From: Roseovarius pacificus
GTDB taxonomy: Bacteria; Pseudomonadota; Alphaproteobacteria; Rhodobacterales; Rhodobacteraceae
DNA length: 64,000 nucleotides
NCBI RefSeq assembly: GCF_900142665.1
Contig: NZ_FRBR01000011.1
Location: forward strand, 62,001-126,000
Direction: 5' to 3'
Shown here: piece by piece, positions 10,701-17,591 of the stretch
Position numbering within the stretch: position 1 is the first letter of the stretch
How the letters are laid out: every line of letters begins with the position of its first letter
The notes under the pieces: generated by a model
Databases searched by the model: none
Told to the model about the DNA's origin: nothing
What the model saw: only the letters and a program-made list of their open reading frames with translations
Made by a program: the position numbers and the translations under genes

Positions 10701-11822
10701 ATATTCCGGAGCGCGGTGAACGATCGCGTTCAGATCACTGTGGACGATTTCATACGCATCGCCGTCCAGTTCGCGCAGCATGTTGAGGATCGGAACATCA
10801 CTCGGCCCCAGAGCCTCATACGGCGCCATGTCTCCGGCGTTCGTCACCGCATCGAGCTGACCATCTTCCAGACGATCAACGCTCCATGCCGCATCGAAGG
10901 CCGCTTTCGAAACCTGGCTCCGGTACCATTGGGTATCCGCCGGTTCCGCCACCACGGCACCAAACAGCCCGTGGGTCAACGAACCACCATCGCCCTCGCC
11001 CCCCGATGGTGCTGCGGTCGAAGCCAGAAAATAAGGCCCTTCGCGCTGAATGGCATAAAAACACTCGACAGGATCACCCTGAACGACCGGCGCCAGCCCG
11101 ATACAGCGATCATCAGGGCGCCCATCGGCCTGTTTGTCATGCGGGTTCGCCACTGCGCGCAAACCCTGGATCGCAAAATTCACGCTTCTGGTGCGGGGCC
11201 AGTCTCCACCCTCCGGGGCGGACTCCGGCGACTCCGCGGTCTTGCTTGCGTCACAGGTGGCTTCGCCATGATCGACGCGTGCCTTGTCTCCCCAAGTCAC
11301 CCAATCGCGCAGTTTCGTCAGAAGAGTGTCGGCCCCGTCCGGTTGCTTACGACAGAACGTCTCGGAAATGCCAGGCGCGGCCTCTCTCAGCAGGTTGTCC
11401 AACCGGACATGCAACAGATCACCGACATTTGCCCGCAACGTGAGGGGGCGCGGGCGCTTGCAATCCCTGAGCCGGACTTCACCGGGCCTCAGCGGGCTGC
11501 CACCGGCCTCGGTTCCCAGCAAAGCGTCGCAAGCATCGGCGGTGTAATGTTCGGGCGCATCGCTCATCGGTGCAACGTCACGCCGCAGCGCAAAGATCAT
11601 CCCATAAGGATTGAACGAACCGAACCGATTGTAGACCAGGACCTGATCCAGCGCGACGACATCAGCACAAACCGTTCTCTTCAGGCTCAAGTCCGCAACT
11701 TGGTCATGAACGGGTTCGCAGTTCATCGCTGTGCTGTCGTCACTCTCGGCGGCGACAGTAAAAGGTGCTGAAACGAAGACAAAGCAGGCGGCAAATGCGC
11801 CCTTGAGGAAAATACGGGACAT
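4725..11822 (-). CDS. giant multicopper oxidase, MnxG/McoA-like (2365 aa)
   Basis: The protein starts with a signal peptide (residues 1-24, cleavage after TVAA) and contains many cupredoxin-like segments. All four copper-ligand motifs are visible: HxxHxH at 501-506, HCHxxxHxxxxM at 574-585 (type 1 Cys C575, axial M585), HxH at 1069-1071 and HxH at 1197-1199. They stand in permuted order, with the C-terminal motifs of ordinary laccases coming first. Later segments keep only vestiges (HGAHGLFG near residue 2100). Size and the HCHLYPHFAQGMW motif recall the very large manganese-oxidising enzymes MnxG/McoA of Pseudomonas, but the substrate here is unproven. It heads an operon with a propeller protein, an SCO chaperone and a cytochrome c fusion, from the promoter at 11907-11935. 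Confidence 0.85.
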   Translation of the reverse strand: MSRIFLKGAFAACFVFVSAPFTVAAESDDSTAMNCEPVHDQVADLSLKRTVCADVVALDQVLVYNRFGSFNPYGMIFALRRDVAPMSDAPEHYTADACDALLGTEAGGSPLRPGEVRLRDCKRPRPLTLRANVGDLLHVRLDNLLREAAPGISETFCRKQPDGADTLLTKLRDWVTWGDKARVDHGEATCDASKTAESPESAPEGGDWPRTRSVNFAIQGLRAVANPHDKQADGRPDDRCIGLAPVVQGDPVECFYAIQREGPYFLASTAAPSGGEGDGGSLTHGLFGAVVAEPADTQWYRSQVSKAAFDAAWSVDRLEDGQLDAVTNAGDMAPYEALGPSDVPILNMLRELDGDAYEIVHSDLNAIVHRAPEYDGDPDRAGVIYREFSVFFHDELKTFVTRNYEELGLFAEGQLAGVKDGFAINYGSSGMGAMVLANRKGIGPAADCIECLYEEFFLTSWANGDPALLEQFSEDPSNVHHSYLNDPVVFRNFHAGPKETHVFHLHAHQWFSGNDANRGAYLDSQTVAPQQGFTYRIYGGGMEIYRRGEDGETGWYDTLGSGNRNRTVGDSIFHCHLYPHFAQGMWELWRVHDTLEDGSRKLPDGQWEPSLSLAEMKKEIRELSRPGSVDPVTGAWNAPASDADGLPLARQLGTPIPAVVPLPGQPWPVLPTYGDPDTPADTDTVDAMPGYPFYIAGQPGHRPPQPPMDIARNPVSEPGDEFLDGGLPRHVVNAGKRIFPFEVPDLDPVPTAAEFEDALNGGEKTDREIRQEQIVAKALALGDMSMKIETMDLNLLDYDGTPLERAAMAFHHDGSGLTLKAADGSPSTYDPVLGGYTSPGGVYSVNGAPGKPGAPYADPCGAPDTLGSVTEAVDSYMHQQRTVFFVDGDVDLSTTIIPEADRKKATALEVTGWVKRVHPDATPKDRPKLYTVGDDGTQQEIIGPIQITEADPFLVDTEIAGVFTADPAVVGYRRYEASAVQLDLVTNRAGWHDPQARINVLTRNSGKYKNADIASQRRISPVISASEEPFFFRALSGECIEFRHTNELPKELELDDFQVKTPTDTIGQHIHLVKFDVTSSDGSGNGFNYEDGTFAPDEIALRICAAKNGGAATNPNRPLSALELREAEGLCVEKDGKWQVAEEFKDIWRKALQEGENRKLFQTTVQRWFADPILSATRADGDGDSFADRTLKTVFSHDHFGPSSIQQHGFYTALVIEPQRSQTCPANSIGTASGCTDQRNDRALVLADDSDVGARKVIHDPDIVDRFDEALIDQAVAGSLNGPGSIEDRTYREFALAVADFALLYDPRDRLDPAEFDAALNGTAGHTFKGMGTLVCEARYQDDPEKLRDICGSAIATDESDPTRFFAPAGNAAPAWIANGRPGDISGHDISPGVEIVATEFDDLRKEMMAYRQKAAGYDPDADPAAPLAKPVVAPQRPESISVDHHDPYLVNYRGEPIPLRVGKGNMEGEDCDLKELDHWVASLETGVRETCSVRQQRPGDRGDMANVFLSAVHGDPATPVFESLSGDKVQFRLIQGAQEVQHTFTLEGYTWPRHIDQAFPAGSPILDDITAAGTLTHACTRLDAARMGRPDQYSMWLRLGPEAFANAGDRDYWNAYETFLGECFNATGRIPAQEVGISEHFEFQGVFRQEATGLEAVPSLQDRASDTLLHFGSSDALWNGAWGLFRVHENAGETDIVALENSRRLLLADGNEAIASTLATFPPTQVFGCANEAPRVYAAVVAIEASTVFGHLSEAGDWGTPYGPRYYDRNGLFLALVDPRELLAPENPASVTPEDLGNTQRWKGIRLSTISEAIIRKYDRPEPFVLSVNAGDCVKLAVLNALRDTGEGDPSGLWDDLGDARMPPIVPLNVEPVWSHTEGDGNEPWTFEQTETVNLRPSARLALTFPLPVLNHRQNVAMPFGGNGSWALAGIPAVEDPALSICPVPGGGGAADECMDMPDSPRNSQIELLTFYAGRASAPKDLDFDPIEQVSEAFGSAFGSTDTAWTQIRLAAESEGFVAFGEITPSEQSEAVFHVGSRLVDIGVLAASGPQVMRNILPADRHRAMQALLDDLTGDAQAAILDGVHFIPYAYGALPIKSMGDIIGHGAHGLFGSVNIMPKSATLEDGQTRTEIAPGHFVAAPMKSQPVWISRIETDLAGTTHPIRQFTLFWQDGLNLRDSDTGDIFKGYLPPGSSTAVTPSLVAECEVCDDSYDLGDQGVNYRSASFGRVLRGRNGNSDTIERHYNLNAFDFSDGVFKANAATPVLRAEAGEEVVIHLVHPGGRARQRAFVTIAQDYDDLFPDFGFPHSALLAPGKSMSASLTEVMREGCYLWFDGPLHLRSGGTWGLLDVVPSGRLDTDDTSCN

Positions 11823-11906
11823 GAAAAATAACCTCGGGCAGTAAATAAGTTACGCGCGAAATACATGCGCACCACAACCAAAGCCTGCCCGATATGTTAT
11901 GTTTCT

Positions 11907-11935
11907 ACTATAGCGAGCGAATCTATTTACGTCAA
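11907..11935 (-). promoter_or_regulatory. sigma70-type promoter of the multicopper oxidase operon
   Basis: On the minus strand TTGACG (11935-11930) and TATAGT (11912-11907) are separated by exactly 17 bases, close to consensus. Transcription would start near 11900, giving a leader of about 78 bases before the oxidase ATG at 11822. The site lies inside the 147-bp divergent region shared with the protease gene. No operator is obvious, but a distant inverted repeat (CGGGCAG 11835-11841, CTGCCCG 11885-11891) falls in the leader. Confidence 0.6.
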
Positions 11936-11969
11936 AGAGTGTTGTTTCGACGATTCCAGGGAGGGTTGC

Positions 11970-13013
11970 ATGTCTGATCGCCGATTGAATTTCGAAGAGC
12001 GCATTCTTCGGAGACTGCCGCGAAGTCCCGCAAACGAAATCATCTCACGCCGACGCCTCCGGGACAGCAGGCTCGACATTGCGCGCATCAACCGGCTAAT
12101 GGACCGGGTCCGTGCCGGTGAGACGCTTGACGAAACCGAGACGATCACGCTTTTCTCGATCATATCGCCCGAGCTGCGGCCCGCGATCCCGGTGCTGAAC
12201 GATCTTCCCGAACCGACGGACCATCCCCTGTGGCTGGACCTGAACGAAAGCGCAACCCAGGACATACTGGGAAAGGTCTGCAAGGCGACCGGACGGATCG
12301 AGTACAGTTCCGGCGCAGAGTTCAAACCTTACGGAAGCGGCTTTCTCGTCGCGGACGACCTGATCCTGACCAACCGGCATGTTGCGGATGTGTTTTCGAT
12401 GTCGGTGCGCGGTATCGGGCATTTCCTGAAGTTCGGTTACGATGTGAGGATCAATTTTTGCCGCGAAATCGACCGCTGGGATACCGATCCGACCTGCACC
12501 AAAACGATAACCGAGGTGCTGATGCTGCACCCGTGGTTCGATCTCGCGCTCCTGCGGATTCAGGAAAAACCGGACGGCGCAGAGCCGCTGTCCCTGGCTG
12601 TCGCGGATGCTGACACAATTCAGGATACACGCGTTGCAGTCGTCGGGTATCCCTCACGAAATCTGGACGAGAACGTCGATATCCAGCGGCAGGTGATCCG
12701 GGAATTCGACAGCAAGCATGTTTCGCCGGGCTTCGTGGACGAGGTCGCCGTAAAATCGTTTGACGGCAAGACCGGGCGGGCGATCGGGCACGATAGTTCC
12801 ACACTTACGGGAAACTCGGGGTCACCGGTTGTCGATCTGCAAACCGGCAATGTCGTCGGCCTGCATTTCAGGGGAAATGCCGATGGCCTGAACTGGGCGG
12901 TACCTGCCTCCGATATCGCTTCGGATACCCGCATCATAGATGCCGGGATATCGTTCGATGGCATCGCTGTGGCACAACAAGGCCCATGGGATACCGCCTG
13001 GGCCGTCGTTTAA
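11970..13013 (+). CDS. trypsin-like (S1) serine protease without signal peptide
   Basis: I choose the ATG at 11970 because AGGGAGG stands 6 bases upstream; a longer reading from 11865 would cross the divergent promoter region and lacks a ribosome site. The 347-residue protein has an N-terminal helical, Arg-rich region (1-95) and a chymotrypsin-fold protease domain. The catalytic triad is visible: H137 in LTNRHVA, D191 in HPWFDLALL and S283 in TGNSGSPVVD. There is no signal peptide or membrane helix, so it is probably cytoplasmic, unlike DegP-type proteases, and has no PDZ domain. Its N-terminal part may be an interaction domain. No link to the divergent oxidase operon is shown beyond adjacency. 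Confidence 0.82.
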   Translation: MSDRRLNFEERILRRLPRSPANEIISRRRLRDSRLDIARINRLMDRVRAGETLDETETITLFSIISPELRPAIPVLNDLPEPTDHPLWLDLNESATQDILGKVCKATGRIEYSSGAEFKPYGSGFLVADDLILTNRHVADVFSMSVRGIGHFLKFGYDVRINFCREIDRWDTDPTCTKTITEVLMLHPWFDLALLRIQEKPDGAEPLSLAVADADTIQDTRVAVVGYPSRNLDENVDIQRQVIREFDSKHVSPGFVDEVAVKSFDGKTGRAIGHDSSTLTGNSGSPVVDLQTGNVVGLHFRGNADGLNWAVPASDIASDTRIIDAGISFDGIAVAQQGPWDTAWAVV

Positions 13014-13084
13014 CGGCTGGCGGTCATGCGCAGGTGTTTTACCCCGGCAATGGCAGGCCGGTCGCCTGGCCGCCGGATATGCCT

Positions 13085-13102
13085 CGGGTCGGCTCCGACC
13101 CG
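13085..13102. terminator. possible bidirectional terminator between convergent genes
   Basis: CGGGTCGG and CCGACCCG (13085-13092 and 13095-13102) form a compact G+C-rich hairpin directly between the protease stop (13013) and the convergent SDR stop (13105). There is no clear U-tract, so the call rests on the hairpin and its position. Confidence 0.3.
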
Positions 13103-13104
13103 CT

Positions 13105-13824
13105 TCAAACCATGTAGACGCCGCCGTTCACGTCCATTGTCGCGCCGCACATATAGCTTGCCGCTCCGGAACACAGGAAAACGATTGGCTTCGCGATTTC
13201 TTCGGGTTTCGCCATGCGGCCGATGGGGATCGACGACGCATCTATGTTGGAGGAGTCCACCATGACCGTCGCTGTCGCTCCGGGGGCAACGGCATTGACA
13301 TTGACACCATGAGGGGCGGCCTTGGCCGCCATCCATTTGGTCATGGAAATGACACCACCCTTGGCCGACACGTAATGCGGACTGGCACGCAACCCGCCCA
13401 TGCGCCCGGCAACCGACGCCACCAGAACCGCTTTGCCGTGTTTTTGCGCGATCATCCGGGCGATGGCGGGCCGCATGACATTGATCACCCCCTTGAGGTT
13501 GATATCGACCACCCGGTCAAAGGTATCGTCCCAGTCCCCATCGTTCCAATCGTCCCAGGGGCAAAAACCGGCATTGGCAACAATGGCATCCAGCCTTGGC
13601 TGCGCGCCGATGAACGCCTCGGCTTGCGCGCGGTCGCGGATATCGAATGCCGCCGTTACCACACTGGTGCCAGCGTCGCGCAGTTCGTCGGCCAGATCGT
13701 CGCAACCTTCAAGATCGCATAGCGCCAGATCGGCCCCCAGGCCGGAAAGGATACGCGCGGTTTCCGCCCCGATGCCCCCGGCAGCACCGGTGATCAACAC
13801 GGTCTTTCCTTCGAATGACAGCAT
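13105..13824 (-). CDS. SDR-family oxidoreductase
   Basis: The ATG at 13824, beginning MLSFEGKTVLITG, lies 4 bases after the upstream stop and gives 239 residues, the usual size of a short-chain dehydrogenase/reductase. The cofactor motif TGAAGGIG (near residues 11-18), NAG, and the catalytic YxxxK (YVSAK) are visible; the acidic CDLE after the second strand suggests NAD(H). It is the last gene of the minus arm of the GntR-linked catabolic locus. The substrate is likely a hydroxy or keto intermediate of that pathway, but the family alone does not tell which. Confidence 0.85.
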   Translation of the reverse strand: MLSFEGKTVLITGAAGGIGAETARILSGLGADLALCDLEGCDDLADELRDAGTSVVTAAFDIRDRAQAEAFIGAQPRLDAIVANAGFCPWDDWNDGDWDDTFDRVVDINLKGVINVMRPAIARMIAQKHGKAVLVASVAGRMGGLRASPHYVSAKGGVISMTKWMAAKAAPHGVNVNAVAPGATATVMVDSSNIDASSIPIGRMAKPEEIAKPIVFLCSGAASYMCGATMDVNGGVYMV

Positions 13825-13828
13825 GGCG

Positions 13829-16027
13829 TTACACGGCCTCCTTTCCGGGTTCGGGCAGGGCGCTGTCGCGCAGCATGGCCAACAATTCCTTGGTGATGTC
13901 GTCCTCACCGGCCAGCGCCGCACGCTCCAGCACCCGCGAAACGGTCGGCGGCGCCCAAGCCCCGGTGACACGCTTGACCGGCTGATCGAGATAATCGAAA
14001 AAGCGCCGCTGAATCTCGTCCACCAGAAACGCCCCGAACGCAGCCCCGCGCGTGGTTTGCTCGATGATCGCGACGCGCCCGGTCTTGCGCACGGACTGCC
14101 CGATCAGGTCATAATCAATATCGCGCTGAGACAGGCTGCGCAGGTCGATCACATCTGCGCCGATCCCCAGGCTGGCCACCAGATCCTTGCAGGTCTCGAC
14201 CATACCGAGCGACGTCAAAAGCGTCAGATCGCGGCCTTCGGCCACGCGCTTGGCCTTGCCGATAGGGATGTAATAATCCAGATTCTCCGGCACCGGACAG
14301 CGGCGTTTATGCAGCGCTTGCGGCTCGATGATCAGAACCGGATCGTTGCAGCGCATCGCGGCATTCATCAGACCCACATAATCGAACGCGTTCGACGGCG
14401 CGAGGATATGCCAGCCCGGAAACAGCGCGAAAACGCTGGTCGGGTCCATCGAATGCTGCGATCCGTACCCTTCCAGCCCCGGAAGCCGACACCGCAACAC
14501 CATCGGAACCTGCGCCGTGCCGTTGAACAGATGCCTGATCTTGCCAGCCTGATTGAACAACTGGTCCGCCGCGACAAGAAAGAAATCGCTGTACATCAGC
14601 TCGACGATGGGCCGCAGCCCCGACATCGCCGCCCCGACGGCCAGTCCGCAAAATCCGTTCTCGGTGATGGGAGTGTTGACGATCCGGGTATCGAAGAACT
14701 CGGACAAGCCGCGCGTCGCACCGACGGTTCCGCCCCCCATATTCGCCACGTCCTCGCCGAACAGAACGATACCGGGGTCGCTTTTCATCGCAGCGCCCAT
14801 GGCGGCGGGGATCGCCTCGATGAACGTCATCTCGCGCATCTGTTCGGACGAGAAATCCTCTGCCTCCGCCGCGCGAAGCCCCGAGAATTCCGACATGTCC
14901 GAGGTCAGGTGATCGTCAACGCCCGCAGGGTCGGGCCAATGCCCGGCGGGGATCGCCATGGCCGATCCCTTGCCCTCGGTACAACTGTCCGCCGCCGCCT
15001 GCATCGCCTCCGACACCGCGGCATCGATGGCGTTCAGTTCGTCCTCGCTGACGATACCGTGCGAGATCAGCTTGTCGCAGAGGAATTCCCAAGGGGACCG
15101 GGCGCGCCAGGCCTCCTCCTCCTCTTTGGTGCGGTATCCGAACACACTGCCCGGAAAGGGCGATGACTGATGATAATACCGATAGACATCCGCCTGCACG
15201 AAGGCTGGGCGGCCCTGTGTGCGAATGTGATCTTCGGCCCACCGCGTGGCCAGCCAGACGGCCAGAGGGTCCATTCCGTCAACATGAACGCTTTCGATAC
15301 CATGCGCGCAGGGGCGGGTGTTCAGGTTGGTTTCGAAAGTGGATTGTTCAATCGTCGTCGAAACGGCATAGCCGTTGTTTTCGCAGAAAAACAGAACCGG
15401 CAGACGATAGAGCGCGGCAAGGTTCATCGCCTCATGCGTTGTGCCCTGATGAACGGCCCCATCTCCGAAGAACGATACCGTGATCCGCTCGCCGCCCTGC
15501 TGCTTTTCGGCGAAGGCATGACCGCAGGCTATCGGCAAGCCCCCCGCGACGATGGCGTTCGTACCCATCACTCCCAGATTTTCCCGCCGCAAGTGCATCG
15601 AGCCGCCACGCCCACCGGTCCAGCCATCCTTGAGCCCCAGAATTTCGTGCATCATGCGTCGGATTTCTTCGCGCATCTCGTCCCGCAGGACAGGCTCCGC
15701 CGATGGATCGTAATTGTCTGTGTAAAGCGCATTCACGATCTTGGCGACGACCTGATGATGCGCCCGATGAGAGCCGTTCATCATCGTGTCGATGGGCAGC
15801 GCCGCAAGGCACCCCCCTGCCCCACCTTCCTGCCCCAGACTGGAATGCGCCGGGCCGTGAACCAATCCGCGCTTGTCCAGCGACAGGATCGTTTCCTCGA
15901 ACCGGCGCGCGGACAGAACCAGCGTGGTAAGCCGCTTGGCGTCTTTCGTCGATAGCTGCGCCCAATCCGAGTCCTCGGTGACAAGGCGGCGCATGCCGGT
16001 TTTCATTTCAAGCTGGGTGAACTTCAT
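13829..16027 (-). CDS. thiamine-diphosphate dehydrogenase E1, alpha and beta subunits fused
   Basis: The ATG at 16027 follows CAGGAGGCGAGG and gives 732 residues. Residues 1-340 match E1 alpha of the pyruvate/acetoin/branched-chain type, with the thiamine-diphosphate motif GDG (188-190) to NN (217-218). Residues from about 395 match E1 beta (MTFIEAIPAAMGAAM, LFGEDVANMGGG, ITENGFCGLAVGAAMSG). Such enzymes decarboxylate a 2-oxo acid and pass the acyl group to a lipoyl E2. No E2 or E3 is encoded nearby, so it either borrows them or acts as a lone carboligase/decarboxylase. It sits 29 bases after the Fe-ADH gene in the same operon. The substrate is unknown. Confidence 0.85.
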   Translation of the reverse strand: MKFTQLEMKTGMRRLVTEDSDWAQLSTKDAKRLTTLVLSARRFEETILSLDKRGLVHGPAHSSLGQEGGAGGCLAALPIDTMMNGSHRAHHQVVAKIVNALYTDNYDPSAEPVLRDEMREEIRRMMHEILGLKDGWTGGRGGSMHLRRENLGVMGTNAIVAGGLPIACGHAFAEKQQGGERITVSFFGDGAVHQGTTHEAMNLAALYRLPVLFFCENNGYAVSTTIEQSTFETNLNTRPCAHGIESVHVDGMDPLAVWLATRWAEDHIRTQGRPAFVQADVYRYYHQSSPFPGSVFGYRTKEEEEAWRARSPWEFLCDKLISHGIVSEDELNAIDAAVSEAMQAAADSCTEGKGSAMAIPAGHWPDPAGVDDHLTSDMSEFSGLRAAEAEDFSSEQMREMTFIEAIPAAMGAAMKSDPGIVLFGEDVANMGGGTVGATRGLSEFFDTRIVNTPITENGFCGLAVGAAMSGLRPIVELMYSDFFLVAADQLFNQAGKIRHLFNGTAQVPMVLRCRLPGLEGYGSQHSMDPTSVFALFPGWHILAPSNAFDYVGLMNAAMRCNDPVLIIEPQALHKRRCPVPENLDYYIPIGKAKRVAEGRDLTLLTSLGMVETCKDLVASLGIGADVIDLRSLSQRDIDYDLIGQSVRKTGRVAIIEQTTRGAAFGAFLVDEIQRRFFDYLDQPVKRVTGAWAPPTVSRVLERAALAGEDDITKELLAMLRDSALPEPGKEAV

Positions 16028-16056
16028 CCTCGCCTCCTGCCGGTTCGGGTACGCAT

Positions 16057-17220
16057 TCAATAGGCCGTCTGCAAAAGGTTCAGGAATTCCTGCTGCGTGG
16101 TGTGGCGCGGGTTCCAGCGGTTATAGTTCAGCGCATGGCAACGCTCTGCGATCTCGGGCAGGGCCGCCTTTTCGACACCGATATCTCTCAGGCGCGACGG
16201 CACGCCCAGATCATCGCAAAGGGCCTCGATTGCGCTGATGGCCCGGCGCCCGGCGGTCAACTCGTCACAGCCGCGCACATCCTCGCCCATGGCCTCGGCG
16301 ACCTGCGCATACCTGCCGGGCGCGGCGATGAAATTGAAGCGCGCGACATGCGGCAGGCAGGCGGCATTCGCCAACCCGTGAGGCACCGGGTAAAGCCCGC
16401 CAATCGCCATCGCCATGCAATGCACGTTCCCGGTTCCGGTTGTGCCAAAGGACATGGCCGCCATGGAGGCCCCGCACAGCATATTCAGCGCGGCATCGGC
16501 ATTTTCCCGGTTCGCGACATAGGGGCGAATGTTCCCCGACAGGACCCGCATGGCCCTGAGGTTCCATGCGTCCGTGAACGGGTTCGCCAGTTTCGACAGG
16601 TAGGATTCAAAAGCGTGAACAAAGGCATCGACCCCGGCATGAACCGCAACATGGCCCGGAACCGTCGCCACCACCTTCGGGTCGAGAACGGCATGGGCCG
16701 CAGGACCGAACCGGGCATGGCGGATCGCCATTTTCACATTTCGGGAGGTATCGGTGATAACCGCCGCCCCCGACACCTCCGAACCCGTACCCGCCGTCGA
16801 CGGGATCACGATCAATGGCAGGGGCGCGACATCGAAGGCATCGACCCCTTCGTAATCCGCGATACACCCACCATTGGTGGCGACAATGGCAGCCGCCTTG
16901 GCCACATCGATCGCGCTTCCTCCGCCAATGGCGATGACGGCATCGGCCCCTGCGGCGTTCAGCACATCGAGCGCGCCGTCGACATTGATATCCTTGGGTT
17001 CGGGATCGACACCCGAGAATTCGCAGAACTCGACACCGGCCCTTGACAGATCGTCAATCAACCGCTTGTACGCCACCCCGCCGACAAGCGCCGGATCGAC
17101 GACCATCATCACCCGCGACCATCCCGCCCCGGTCACGATCCGCGTCACCGCCGCCAGTGCGCCATGCCCGAAATGCAACCGTGTCGGGCAATGAAAACTG
17201 ACGATGTCACCTGACAACAT
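16057..17220 (-). CDS. iron-containing (group III) alcohol dehydrogenase
   Basis: The 387-residue protein shows the NAD-binding motif GGGSAIDVAK (99-108), GTGSEVS, and the metal ligands D198, H202 (DAFVHAFES), H267 and H281 (VHCMAMAIGGLYPVPHG). The histidine that normally follows the third ligand four residues later (H267 of E. coli FucO) is a methionine here (M271), which may alter the active site. Family members oxidise or reduce alcohols/aldehydes, or reduce maleylacetate. In this operon it may act on a hydroxy acid or aldehyde made in the pathway. It lies 44 bases after the AtuA small gene. Confidence 0.88.
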   Translation of the reverse strand: MLSGDIVSFHCPTRLHFGHGALAAVTRIVTGAGWSRVMMVVDPALVGGVAYKRLIDDLSRAGVEFCEFSGVDPEPKDINVDGALDVLNAAGADAVIAIGGGSAIDVAKAAAIVATNGGCIADYEGVDAFDVAPLPLIVIPSTAGTGSEVSGAAVITDTSRNVKMAIRHARFGPAAHAVLDPKVVATVPGHVAVHAGVDAFVHAFESYLSKLANPFTDAWNLRAMRVLSGNIRPYVANRENADAALNMLCGASMAAMSFGTTGTGNVHCMAMAIGGLYPVPHGLANAACLPHVARFNFIAAPGRYAQVAEAMGEDVRGCDELTAGRRAISAIEALCDDLGVPSRLRDIGVEKAALPEIAERCHALNYNRWNPRHTTQQEFLNLLQTAY

Positions 17221-17264
17221 GGAAAATCCCTCCCTTGAAACCGGCTCGCTGTCTCGGATTCATG

Positions 17265-17591
17265 TCAGCCCCCGTCGCGATCTGTGCTACTGCCAATCGG
17301 CAGGCCAAGCAGCGCCGAACTCATGGATTTGCCATGCGTATCCAGGGTCAGCGATCCGACCACCCCGCCTGACAACGCATCCTCCAACACGAAATTCAGC
17401 GCCCCGAGCGTCGGCACCTCATAGCGCGTGACCCGGCCCTTCACCTTGTCGCGCAAGAACTCCGCCACACGCTCCTGTGTCACTTCACGACAGAGCAAAT
17501 CGTAATCGTCAGGGTCACGGGCGATGACAGCGATATTCAGGGTGTTCCCCTTGTCGCCGCTTCGGCAATGGGCGATGTCTCGCAGGATCAT
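17265..17591 (-). CDS. AtuA-related small protein
   Basis: This 108-residue protein begins MILRDIAHCRSGDKGNTLNIAVIA; the HxRSGDKGN segment is characteristic of the small protein or C-terminal domain that accompanies AtuA-family proteins. Its ATG overlaps the stop of the AtuA-like gene (ATGA), so the two are probably made as a complex. AtuA is known genetically from acyclic terpene utilisation, but its reaction is not established. A paralogue with the same HxRSGDKGNxxNIAVIA opening is found at 55541-55879. Confidence 0.85.
   Translation of the reverse strand: MILRDIAHCRSGDKGNTLNIAVIARDPDDYDLLCREVTQERVAEFLRDKVKGRVTRYEVPTLGALNFVLEDALSGGVVGSLTLDTHGKSMSSALLGLPIGSSTDRDGG

Noticed and set aside
11835..11891. 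Inverted repeat CGGGCAG / CTGCCCG in the oxidase leader
   Set aside because: Seven-base arms separated by 43 bases can easily occur by chance in this composition; mentioned only within the promoter entry.
13400..15166. A 588-codon open frame on the plus strand
   Set aside because: Antisense to the SDR and E1 genes, which have clear motifs; composition is that of a shadow frame.
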